Source: Hydrangea macrophylla (taxonomy: Eukaryota > Streptophyta > Magnoliopsida > Cornales > Hydrangeaceae). Taken from it: a stretch of 64,000 nucleotides of DNA. The notes beneath the pieces were generated by a model. That model was not told the DNA's origin. It searched no databases and saw nothing but the letters and a program-made list of their open reading frames with translations. The first letter of the stretch is position 1. Each line of letters opens with the position of its first letter. Made by a program: the position numbers and the translations under genes. Positions 23,781 through 33,984 of this stretch are shown here, in pieces. The DNA lies in the NCBI GenBank assembly GCA_033977485.1, contig CM066982.1, positions 33,272,218 to 33,336,217 on the forward strand. The letters run 5' to 3'.

Positions 23781-24410
23781 ACAAGACTTGCAGGCTTCCA
23801 TTAGTTCGAGAACCAAATCACCTAAGACCCCTTCTTTGACTAGTCTGCCAATCCTATTTAGATTGATATGGCCAAGCTACATATACGAAAGCCTTGTCGG
23901 ATTAGTGGAAGGTTCCTTTCTTTTAGATGGTACAGTTACCACTGAGTTATTAAGTTCCATGCAAGAATCTTTAGAAATATTAGGAATAATCACATAAAAA
24001 CCATTTGATTTGACACCAGAACACATAAAAGAGCCATTTCTTTTGATCACAATTTCAGTTCTGAAATGAAAAGAATAAGCTTTATTCGATAAATTTGAAA
24101 CTGAAATTAAATTATGTCTCATTGAAGGGACGTAAAGTACATATGATAAAATCAAAACTTTATTGTCTAAGAATTCTAAAACAGTTGCGCTAGAACCTAG
24201 AGTACGCACAATCTCTCCAACACTGCATTTCCTGGTTGATCTGAACCCCTCCAATGAATTACAGATATGGTTAGTTACACCAGAATCAATGCACCAAATG
24301 TCTGAAGTATCCATTATAAAACTTACTTCAATCACATGTGATTCAATCATACCTTGAACTCTTGTAGCTAAGAATTTTGGACAGTTCCTTTTCTAGTGGC
24401 CCTTCTCACC
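23781..24410 (-). pseudogene. copia element E, protease and GAG pre-integrase
   Basis: The ORF 23877-24350 contains the aspartic protease signature WCIDSGVTNHICNS (about 24240-24285, with V in place of the usual A) and a hydrophobic core like that of copies 1-3. The zinc knuckle upstream (about 24370-24420) is broken: its cysteine-rich part reads across a TGA and a TAG, though GEKGH and KRNCPKF are still recognisable. Pre-integrase residues follow with more stops. This element is older than copies 1-3. Confidence 0.82.
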
Positions 24411-25198
24411 TCATTGGAAATATTTTCCTTTGCCTTGGCCACCCACCTTTCCCTTACCCTTACCTTTTCCCTTAGATTTTGCAATCTTAGGGACCGATCC
24501 AACATTTGGACCACCAATGCCAGCTTTCTTCTTTCCCTTCTTGCCTTTCAGCACAGATCGGGAAGAAGCAGAGCTTTTCTCGACATTCAGAACCTTGCCC
24601 CTAGGTTTGATCACCCCTTCTGCTGCTAGTAAAGAACTCTGTGAAAAATTCATTTGATTCATATTATAGATAAGTTTAAATTGAGTGAATGGCGGCAACA
24701 ACGAATTGAGGATCATATTAACTTGGGTCTGTGCATCGATGTTGGCACCTAGAGTCTCCTGTTCGTTCAAATAACCAATCATTTTTAAAACATGTTCTTT
24801 GACTGGAGTCCCTTCTGACATCTTCACACTCATTATCTTCTGTATGGTAACCTGTCTGGCAGGTCTGCCATGATCCCCAAACATCTCTTTTAGGGATTTG
24901 ATAATGGCACTGGCAGAATCATTCGATTGGTATTGGTGTTGTAACACATTAGCCATAGAGGCCAATATGTAACAACGAGTCATCTCATTCGACTTCTTCC
25001 ACTTATTGAACTCGCGTCTGGCAGCTACCAAAGCATTTGCCTTGGGTTCTTCGGGGCATGGGGTGGTAAGGACATATATGTGATCCTCCGCAGTTAAGAT
25101 AATGTTAAGGTTTCATTTCCATTCTGTGTAGTTATTTCCAATTAACTTGTTCTGAGTGAGTATAGTGGCAAGTGGACTAAATGCAGATCCAGACATTA
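24411..25198 (-). pseudogene. copia element E, gag
   Basis: The start is ATG at 25196-25198 (MSGSAFSPLATILTQNKL), similar in layout to gag of copies 1-3 but clearly diverged. One stop (TGA at about 25108) separates the N-terminus from the long open part 24411-25031. That part has a UBN2-type capsid domain (ARQVTIQKIM, EGTPVKEHVLKMI, QFKLIYNMNQMNFS) followed by a Lys/Gly-rich tail (KGKGKGKGK). Confidence 0.83.
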
Positions 25199-25698
25199 TG
25201 ATTACTGAAAATCAAACACACAAAATAAATATGGATATCAGAATTTGACAGCTTGAAGTAAAAGAATCCTAAAAACACTTATGTTAAAACAAAGTCGCCG
25301 GAATATCAAAACGGAAGAACAAAGCCTCCGTGTGGTGGTCAATGTTCGATCTTTCGATTAATCATGACTTGTCCGCTATGCAACTCTTGCAAAACAAGTT
25401 ATGACTCCTGAACCTATTTGATCTCCACGTTTCTGAATAATGCCCCGTATGGGATCCCTTATCCATCACGCAGCAAGTGCTAGTTCTTGGGAATCCCACC
25501 AATCACGCCTCATTAAATGCCTAATGTATATAACGCTTAAGAATCGTGCGTGACCCCTTACTTTTCTCATATGCTCGTCCTTTCTCGCTCTACAAACAGA
25601 GCTCCCCTCTCTCTCTCTCTCTCTCTCTCTTTATAATTCGACAACTTCTACCACTTCCAGACCTCTAGTAAACTTTCTTTCAACCTCTATTATCATAA
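25199..25698. other. E leader remnant and unassigned spacer
   Basis: Up to about 25465 this looks like the truncated leader of element E. The rest is unassigned. Just before the PMD reading frame are TATATAA (about 25528) and a (CT)n tract (25606-25631), which could be promoter features. No 5' LTR of E or of the Tat element to the right is seen here. Confidence 0.45.
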
Positions 25699-28345
25699 AT
25701 GGCTCCTAAAATAGCTCTGGCTGTCTCCAGGAGCACGAAAGCCAAGAAATAAAAGGCCCTAAAGGACGCTCCTCCACCACAAAATTGTTCCCAAGAAGTT
25801 CAACACCTTGCTAGGGCTCATGCCTCCGCCATCTCTACTGACACCTTCAATACTAATTCCACCGCCGATGGGACTCTAATAGCCCTTGGTCTAGGATCGG
25901 CATTTTGCGAGGATCCCCCCATTGCCTTTGCTCCCTACTTCCTTCCAGTGACTAACGAACCAATCTTTGAACACCCTTCAAACTGGGAAAAGGTATGGAT
26001 GGCCACCCACCTGATTCGGGGATGGCCCCAACCTTTTTTAGACTGGGATAGGTGGGTAGAGAGAGTATCGACCTTAAAGGCCGACCTATGGAAGCAGATC
26101 GGTATCTATAATGACTTTATGCTTAGACAATCAAAGATAGAGGTAGACCGACCTCTTCGTTTTTTTTCTGCCCTCCTTTTTTGGTCACAATCTTGCAACG
26201 GTTTCCTTTTCCATTATGAGCCGATGGGGCCAACTGTTAAGGATATTCGCTACCTACTCGGGCTGCGACCTCATGGCGCAGAGATTAGACCGGGCATAGA
26301 TGTGGGGATGGCTAGCTTTACCTACCCCTAAACTGAATTGTGAAGGATGGGGTTGTCTCCTACAAACCCATCAATGCCTACAGAGCTTTCCTCTCAGCCT
26401 GTATTGGCAATGACGGCACTGAAGTGTCATATAGGGAACACACAACATTCCTTATCTATTGGCTGAATAAGTTCTTATTTTGCTCAGCTAGTCAAGCCAT
26501 CACCAGATAGTACACCACCGTAGCCCTAGCTCTTGTGGCTAGGAAGCTGTTGGTTATGGCCACTCTGGTTTGGGTGCACCTCATCTGAGGTGTAAAATAT
26601 TTTATCGATTTGGGCTTCCATTCGAGAGGTAGCCCGATCTGGCTTTTGCAGCTTTGGCTGTACTCATATTTTTTGGAACACCAGTCTGCTGCCCGAGTGC
26701 ACGTCGACATTCCTATCTTTGCTTTGCACTTCATAGACATCCCACTGGCCATGCACTCATTTTATGAATGCTTTCATTTTTCTTTATGAAGGTTGTTCTA
26801 GCCGGGCTGCGGCTCAATTTCTTCCCTTCTTCTCTCTTCAATTTCGGCTAATCCTGTAACTCTCCACCAATCCTTCCAATCGAGGTCCTGGTACCCAAGA
26901 ACTTACAACAAGGTGTTCTGTAGATACCGTATAGCTAGGGACATCATCTATAGCCCGACCACTCCTCATAACAATAATAAATGTGGGTAGAATATTATTT
27001 TACACCATTGTACGCTCGTCAATTTGGGCTGATACAATTAGTACCTCTCTACCCTTAGAATACCATCAATCAGGACAGTGTGGAGCGAGGCCTACTAGTC
27101 ACCGACGATCAGGAAAAGAAAGTGAGCGATCGGTCCAAAAAACTTAAGAAGGCATTTGCCTTCCAATCATACCACCGCTCTCCCTTCGTTTCTGAAGAGT
27201 TCAACACATGGAGGGTCGATCGATGCACGTACATATTTATAGAGACTGAGGCAGTCCTTATCCAATGGTTCTCCACCACATCAGCCTCCAGAGCCAATGA
27301 GCCAACAGTAGCAGCACCTCCAGGTGGCAAAAGGAAAAAACAAACCTCAAAGGGGACGGCCAAAATGAAAGCTGCTCCAACAAAGGGCTCTTCAGTTAAG
27401 AAGAAAAAAACTGCTTCTTCAACCTGTGTAATCCTCATTCTTCTCAATTGTTTAACACTTAAAAACATCTTGTGATTCGCATCTCATACTTGTCTCCCTT
27501 TTCCAGCTTATGGATGAGGGTTCAAAGAGGATGTCCAACTCACTGGGCCTATCAATCTGTCGCCACCAACTAGGCCACAGGTGGTTTTAGCCCCGATCCA
27601 AGTTCCTACTACCCAGGAATGGGGCGCTGAACTGCTAGAGAGGATGGCTGGTACTAGGCCACCCCCCTTCGCTATGATACCCCCATTAGGTGCAACGACT
27701 AAGCAAAATTAAGACATCTTTCTTCTTGCTACTGGGCCCGAAAAGGAGCAAGTAGTCATCTCTTCCAGCAGCGAGAATAAAGCAGAAGAGACTAGTGATG
27801 CTACTGCTATTCAAAGGCCAGTAAACCTGACCCTTGTGGCAGTGGGTTGGTCTGGAGGTGATGATGCAGCGGGCACTTCCAGCATGGACATTACGGAAGA
27901 AACAGTATTAATTAATGAATACGTGCCTCTATCGGCCGACCCTCCAGCCATTGAAGCAAACATCTATCCCATTGTGGCCGAAACTTCTAAAGCACCACCA
28001 TAGACATCCGCTAATCTTCAATCAGGCCAAGAGAATACGGTCTTGGCTTCCACTCAACAAGCTGGTACCGATCCACCCACTAATCAAGGTGCATCATCCC
28101 CACCTCCCTTGGGTTCTACTGAGGTAAATATTCAACTTGGTCATGTTAAGGGTTACCTTTCCTTTTATACGCCTTACTAGAGTTAGCAATAACCCATTGG
28201 GCTAACAACTTCTTTTCATGTTCATAGGTTCCCCCCTAGTCATTGTTCTAGAACCCTCTCTTCCTTTCGACAACTTCTGAGGTGCCTTTGATCTTGGCTC
28301 CTTTGAGGAGGAAGCAACCGCTACTTCCAACCTCCAGAAGTCAAA
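25699..28345 (+). pseudogene. plant mobile domain (PMD, aminotransferase-like) gene, decayed, with introns
   Basis: An ATG at 25699 is followed after one stop by a PMD-type region. It includes DRWVERVSTLKADLW, GIYNDFMLRQSKIEVDRPL, FWSQSCNGFLFHYEPMGPT and YLLGLRPHGAEIRPG (25948-26331), then in another frame INAYRAFLSACIG, EHTTFLIYWLNKFLF and LWLYSYFLEHQ (26360-26690). A Lys-rich tail (27300-27420) and a low-complexity acidic/Ser/Pro region follow. Two intron-like stretches have GT...AG ends: 27428-27506 and 28124-28227. PMD proteins occur as host genes and inside plant transposons; this copy has several stops and frameshifts. It ends where a chromovirus LTR begins. Whether it belonged to the neighbouring Tat element or was a host gene cannot be decided here. 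Confidence 0.72.
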
Positions 28346-28347
28346 GG

Positions 28348-28964
28348 TGTAATATCCTGTATTTTTGAATGTAGAATAATGAATAAGACCTTGTATTTCT
28401 TCTTCCATGTATGTATGAGTTTTACTTTTCCTTTGCTAAATTTTGTGTCCCAATCGATTGGAATGCTAATCCAATCGATTACCTTAACTTGAACCCCAAT
28501 CGATTAGATCTTTTATCAATAAATTGACATACTTGTACCTACTACTCGACCCAATCCATTGAACTTCATCTCAATCGGTTGGAGTCATTAATACCAAACC
28601 CCAATTGCTTGGACCCAAGTCTCAATCGATTGGTAAATTTACTACCTATCCTAATCGATTGGAACCTTCACCAATCGATTGGCAGCAACTATTTTGATTC
28701 TCTTGTAGGCCGGGGAAAGGCCATATGAACTCTTTTTGCCTATAAATATGAGAAGCATTTTTGGCCTAAATTCGTTTCTAAAACTGCAGAGATAGAGAAA
28801 GCGTGATACACTTGAGATTTTATGTATATATACACTTATATATATATGTTCACATACACATACCCATACACTCACATACACTATGAAGAGAAGAAGGCCA
28901 GAAGAAGGAGAGAAGAAAGAAGAAAGAAGAAAGAAAGGAAAACCAGAAGAGAAGCAGATAGAAA

Positions 28965-29026
<62 letters not shown>

Positions 29027-29700
29027 CTCGATTGGAGAGCTCAAGATTTTTCAAATACCACCCAAACACACCCTAGAAATCTTATGGTGAGTTCTAAACT
29101 CACTGAGTAACCCAACATAGAAGTATATATGCGATCAAAAGAAGGAAAGACGTTCAAAATGTCATTCCCCAATATTCCCATTTCTGGAATGCTGTCTTTG
29201 GGAAGAAGATGTAGTCACAATCGATTGGGACTTTTCCCAATCAATTGCTATAGATGCTGACCCAATCCATTACCAATGTTTGCAATTGATTGGTATTAAT
29301 CATGATCCAATCGATTGGACTTTTTCCCAATTAATTGTATTGCTTTTATCCCAATCGATTGGTAGTTACAGAATGTTGTTAATTCTTGCTTAATTATATT
29401 ACAACTGCTTAGTTGTTTATATGTTGTTCCAAAATCCCCAGCATGCAATACTATTGTAATATTGAGATAATGAGATGATGAATCGTAGTAACGTTAAGAG
29501 TAATGAGATAATGTTTTCATAATGTTAGTGGACGTAGTAATCGTGAACCGTTTGAGTTGTCATTCATTTCATTCAATGTAGTCAGGCCACATGGGAATGT
29601 CTTGTATCGGTATTAGTATGGAACTAAGTAGGTTTCTAACCTGTAGTCAGGCCCTGCATGCGAGCCTTTTCATGTTGTGAACCTGTAGAAAGAGTGGAAC
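28348..29700 (+). repeat. chromovirus LTR ('F'), same family as the LTR at 44781-47013
   Basis: It starts TGTAATATCCTG, like the reverse complement of the LTR at 47013. The same module order follows: a cluster of CAATCGATTGG motifs (28444-28683), TATA box CCTATAAATATG (about 28737), AT- and GA-rich microsatellites ((GA)n about 28969-29024), then a second CAATCGATTGG cluster (29218-29363). Similarity fades after about 29640 and the usual ...GTGACA end is missing, so the 3' boundary is approximate. No primer site or coding region of this family follows: a truncated or solo LTR. Confidence 0.7.
28969..29024. repeat. (GA)n microsatellite in LTR F
   Basis: About 28 consecutive GA dinucleotides, downstream of the LTR TATA box. 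The reverse-strand LTR at 44781-47013 has a shorter equivalent at about 46630-46660. Confidence 0.9.
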
Positions 29701-29764
29701 AACCAGATCCCCTAGTGAGGACATTTCTAACCTCTTGGGTTCGTCTTCTTGATTTTAGGAGAAC

Positions 29765-30520
29765 ATGGACCATTATCTTGAGATTGATCCGCCAATGGTC
29801 TTAAGTGCTTTGGACGAGAGAGTGAACAAGCTACAAGCCACTAGTGAGCAACAAAACTTAAAGGTGAATCAATTGGCGAGGATAACGCTTGAGCTCTATC
29901 AGTTACTCAAAAAGCAAGTGGATTTGAATGAGGTAGTGATGAACAAATTGGAGAAGTGAATAGTGGATCACCCGGCCGAGCACCAAAATCCACATCCAAG
30001 CCCAACCAATCACCAAAGCCCATGTTCAAATCCAACCTATCCCCAAAGTCCATACCCAAGCTCAACCATTCACCAAAGCCCATATCCATGCCCAATCCCA
30101 ACTAACCTAAGAGTTATTCCAAGCCCACATCTCAACCCAAAAGCCAACTCAAGTTTAAAGTCGAATCCGAAATTAAGCCAAACCCGCAAGTCAAGAATAT
30201 TCACCAACCTTGGCATGACATTGTCCATGGCCCTTGGTCACCTCATCAAGAGTGGTCACCTCAATCCCCTGGACCGAAGGCCACCATTAAATCCCTTACC
30301 TCACAAATATGACCTATCCTTGTATTGCGCCTATCACCAGAATGAAGGCCACAATATCGATTCTTGCTTGAGGCTCCGCCATGATCTCATTGATTAGAAA
30401 ATCATCACTCCTCTGCCAAATCCACCGAGTGACCTTTGGCATAATGATCATGACTTGCAAGCTCTTCACTCTCTGACCTCTCAATCCCAACCATCACTGA
30501 GCACCCTCAAGGGATTTGCT
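29765..30520 (+). pseudogene. Tat-type gag remnant with CX2HX4HX4C finger
   Basis: The N-terminal piece 29765-29959 (64 codons, predicted coiled coil, QQNLKVNQLARITLELYQL) ends at TGA. It is followed by a Pro-rich part built from three 30-bp repeats (about 29998-30090, ten residues each, ending HQSP-type). The C-terminal part holds LGHLIKSGHLNPLD and the finger YCAYHQNEGHNIDSC (C-X2-H-X4-H-X4-C, about 30320-30365), then a TAG after RHDLID. The large central capsid domain seen in element C (62880-63450) is missing. It probably belongs to the element whose 3' LTR is at 36412-40115. Confidence 0.72.
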
Positions 30521-30715
30521 GCATCATGAGTGCGCAACAACCAACTGGCCCTGGCCCAATCAATAAATGTGGAAAAGGCATTGACAACACTTGGTATAAG
30601 TTAGATGAATACTGTCCCACTAAAAATTGGGCCATGGACGTGGATGATATTTCTGCACATATGCTATTGGGGAAAGGCGGACCCGGAGGTTCAAGTGATG
30701 ATAGTGAAGTGATAG

Positions 30716-31248
30716 TGTTTGGAAATACTGTCCCACATCGGATAAATATAAAAAGTTAGTCTGATATATGTAGAACCAAGGGGACTACTACTAACAACTT
30801 GGGCTTAAGCATTTTAAGGGCCAATGTGGTAGGCTCGTCAAGTTGTTGGGCTAGTGGATCTCTTGGGGCGTTACAAATAGTATCAGAGCCAACCCTGGTC
30901 CCGTAAGGGCGCCGTGGGCGATGTGGCAGAGGAGTAGAGGCTCCGGAGAGGGGTAGAGGCCCCGAGGTAGTATACCTTGTGCACGCTTATGGGCTGCTCT
31001 GTGGTCACTAATGATCTGCTTCCACATCGACCAGCCAGGGGGAGAACTGGGCCAACGCGACGAGGACGCCGCGTCTTTGAGTGTGGGAGATTGTGAAATC
31101 TCGTCCCACATCGGATAAATATAAAAAGTTAATCTGGTATATGTAGAACCAAGAGGACTACTACTAACAACTTGGGCTTAAGCATTTTAAGGGCCAATGT
31201 GGTAGGCTCGTCAAGTTGTTGGGCTAGTGGATCTCTTGTGGCGTTACA
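30716..31248 (+). mobile_element. TRIM (terminal-repeat retrotransposon in miniature)
   Basis: 533 bp in all. The direct terminal repeats are 30716-30875 (160 bp) and 31092-31248 (157 bp), nearly identical and sharing GTCCCACATCGG near the start and GGCGTTACA at the end. The 216-bp internal part begins with a tRNA-iMet-type primer site (TAGTATCAGAGCCA, 30879-30892) and ends with a purine tract GTGTGGGAGAT before the second repeat. There is no coding capacity. Flanking 5-bp duplications are not recognisable. Confidence 0.85.
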
Positions 31249-33984
31249 AATCTGCTAAGGCAAATATGGATGCTCTTGGAAATCTAGTAAATTGAAAATC
31301 ATCTGTGACACTCCAGTTGAGACCAAGTCAAGTCTAGTTTGGTAATCAAGTCATGTTAAGTAGGAGTCAAGTGTCAAGTCCAGTCAAGTCTTTGAGTCAG
31401 TCGGTCATCGAGTTTATTTTTCAAGTCCCTTTTTATCGAGTTAAGTGATGTAATCCTCTTTCTCTACTAGTTGAATAAAATCTCATTTCGCTTGATTCAG
31501 TGTGTTAAGTCGTGAATGAATGGATCATTAAGCCAAGAAAAAAATAGGGAAAAGAAGAAGAAAAAAATCACTTTTTTCAAACAATCATGAAAAATGCTTT
31601 GTTAATAAATCATTGCATTGAAAAGGATCCCCAAGTGATCAAAGCAAATTCTGTGCCAAATCCAAAGAGGAGTAGAGAATTGATTAGCTGTACTTTAAGA
31701 ATTTAAAGATGCTCTTGCTCAATCTTGAAAAGATGAACTTGGAACTTGAAGCTTGCTCACCATCTCCTTTTCTCAAATACCAAGCCTAAAGATGAGCCCA
31801 ACCAGTCCAAAGCCAAAACTTGATCCTTGATGGTAGCCAGATATTTTAAATGAACTTCTTCTTCCAAACAAAAAAAGAGAAAAAAGAAAAAGAAGCTCGC
31901 TAGGATGAAAACTTGAAAGGGCGCCTAGGCAAAAGTAAGAGCACAAAAAAAAGGAGAAAATAAAAAAGAGAGAAGAAAGAGAAGAAGATGAAGGAGCTCG
32001 CTAGGATGAAAACCCGAAAGGGCGCCTAGGCAAAAGTTAGAGCAAAAATGAGATGCGTGTTGATTTCAAAATCCGAATCCTAGCCAGTCAAAATCATGAA
32101 GAGAATAAGAGATAGTGAGGTAGAGAAAAGAAAGGAAAGAGAAAAGAAAAAATAGAGAAGAAATAAGATTGAGAATTCTTGAGCACTTTAAAGTACATTA
32201 CTGGTACATGAATTATCCCAAGGCTTTGTGTTGTTCTTAACAAAAAATATTGGAAATGAAAAGAGAGATTTGAAAGAATCAATTAGTCTCAAAATTTTAT
32301 GGAAAGATCAATGGCTAAGTGGGTCTAAAATAATGCAAAAATATCTTTGCGAAAGATAAATAGTGATTTGGAGGGCTGATATTGCTTCGCGAGTATGATA
32401 GAGTATGATTAAAACACGATGTATTATGAGAGTTGTAAAGATTGACTGGCTAGTGATAAGGTGAAAAGAATCAACTGCCACAAAACAAAAAAAAAAAAGA
32501 AGAAGAAGAAGGAAGAAAAGAGGAAAAGAAGAAGAAAAAATGCATAAAAGGGGAGAAGTAGTTCATGTTCTCATCATCTTGTTCAAAAGCTACTACAAGG
32601 AATCTGTTTCAGAAAATCTGCCCAGAAGGAGCATTCATTGGACCCAAATGAAAACATTGCTCGAAAAGCCCACAAATTCTTGAAACCTTATTCTTTCAAA
32701 ACCTCTAGAGTTCATGAACTACGTTTTGACCTGATTCCCACTTGGGGATACGTAGGCAGCCTGTGCGGTTCGGTTACAAACATTGTTGCACCATGTGATA
32801 TTTCTCTTTCAAGCCTCAGCCGAACCAGTTTGGACCTGATTCCCACTTGGGGATAAGTAGGCGAACTTCCCAAGGTTCTCAGTCCATAACCATTCCTAAA
32901 CTAAAAGCATCACCCTTTGCACATTTGGTTTCCTTCCTTCAGACTAGGGGCAAACTTGTGTTTGCCTGGAGCCATATATGTATTTCCAAACCAGGGGCAA
33001 ACAAGGTTTGCCCATCAGCATTAGGATGTCTCGCTTCAGCCCACCACATTCATGATGATTACCTCTAGGTTGGGAGTAAATGCACTACAAGCATCTTATA
33101 CCATCATATTCTCAAAACCCTTGGATGAGCCTATTTGCCCTTAAGAATAGGGGGAAACTTTGTTTGCTAAAAGCCCCATTTTACTCTAGAAGGAAGCCCA
33201 CAAGTCTCTTTAAAACTAGGGGCAAACTTTGTTTGCCAAATGCAAGTTCTCAAGTCACCAAGTCTATTTTGAAACACTTTGAAATGGAGTGTCTTTTATT
33301 GTATAAGCTAAGCACTAATTTGAAGCATACTCTAGATAGGCAAAGGATTCGCTAAATTAAAAAGGAGAAGTTTTCAAAGTTTAGTTTTATCAGTAAAGCA
33401 TTACCATTTGTAAGATAATGAATGAATGAAAGGTGATATGATACATTATTTACGATGAAAGCACATTGATTCATAATGAATGTAGAGTTTGCATCGGTCA
33501 TCTTGAGTAACTGGCTTTGTCAGGTCTGTCCTCCTTTGATGAGTCAATAAATAGTCTCAAATGCATGGGTTTAAGATGATGAATAAAGATTTAAAAAGTC
33601 TTCATGAGCATCCCAAGAGCAATACGAGCAGAGGTTTCGAACACTATCACAACATAATGCTAAGTGGCAATATAAGAAGATTCCAAGACTAGGGGCAAAG
33701 GTGACTCCATTCTTTTGACAGAATCGACGTGTTTCTTCCAAAAATCCGCAAATGTAGAAAATCATTCTTTCTATCAATCCCGTTCAAATTCTTTGAGTCC
33801 GAAAACTCCCCAAATTTTGAAAAATTAACTCTCTGAGTCCATGGACTCCCGAACTTCTGAGAAATCGACTTTTTAAGTCCAAAGTGACCCCGAATATTGA
33901 AATTTGGTTCTTTGGGCATGAGGATACTCTAAAAAAAGAATCAGTTCTCAATGACAGCATCAATCCTTAAATGGCAGCTTTTCT
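31249..33984 (+). other. Tat-like 3' non-coding region, upstream part
   Basis: No ORF of note. It contains five homopurine tracts (about 31545, 31865, 31950, 32120 and 32490) and two copies of a block with CTCGCTAGGATGAAAAC...GGGCGCCTAGGCAAAAG (31895-31935 and 31998-32040). Two copies of a GATTCCCACTTGGGGATA box (32728-32758, 32833-32862) and four hairpin units built on GGCAAAC...GTTTGCC (32945-33240) follow. Such blocks are typical of the stretch between integrase and 3' LTR in Tat elements. Confidence 0.65.
32945..33240 (+). repeat. four GGCAAAC...GTTTGCC hairpin units
   Basis: Units near 32948, 32996, 33151 and 33220, each preceded by an ACTAGGGG-like sequence. The arms remain complementary in each unit, with loops of 2-4 nt (the third is partly degraded). 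Confidence 0.75.

Noticed and set aside
28822..29110. Overlapping ORFs rich in Arg-Glu or Leu-Ser
   Set aside because: Translations of the (GA)n microsatellite in LTR F; not coding.
30876..31091. Possible Cassandra-type element with 5S rRNA in its LTR
   Set aside because: I see no 5S rRNA-like internal promoter sequence in the LTRs; it is a generic TRIM.
32638..33355. Three successive plus-strand ORFs of 70-90 codons
   Set aside because: They cover the non-coding box and hairpin repeats of the Tat 3' region and have no domain or shared frame.
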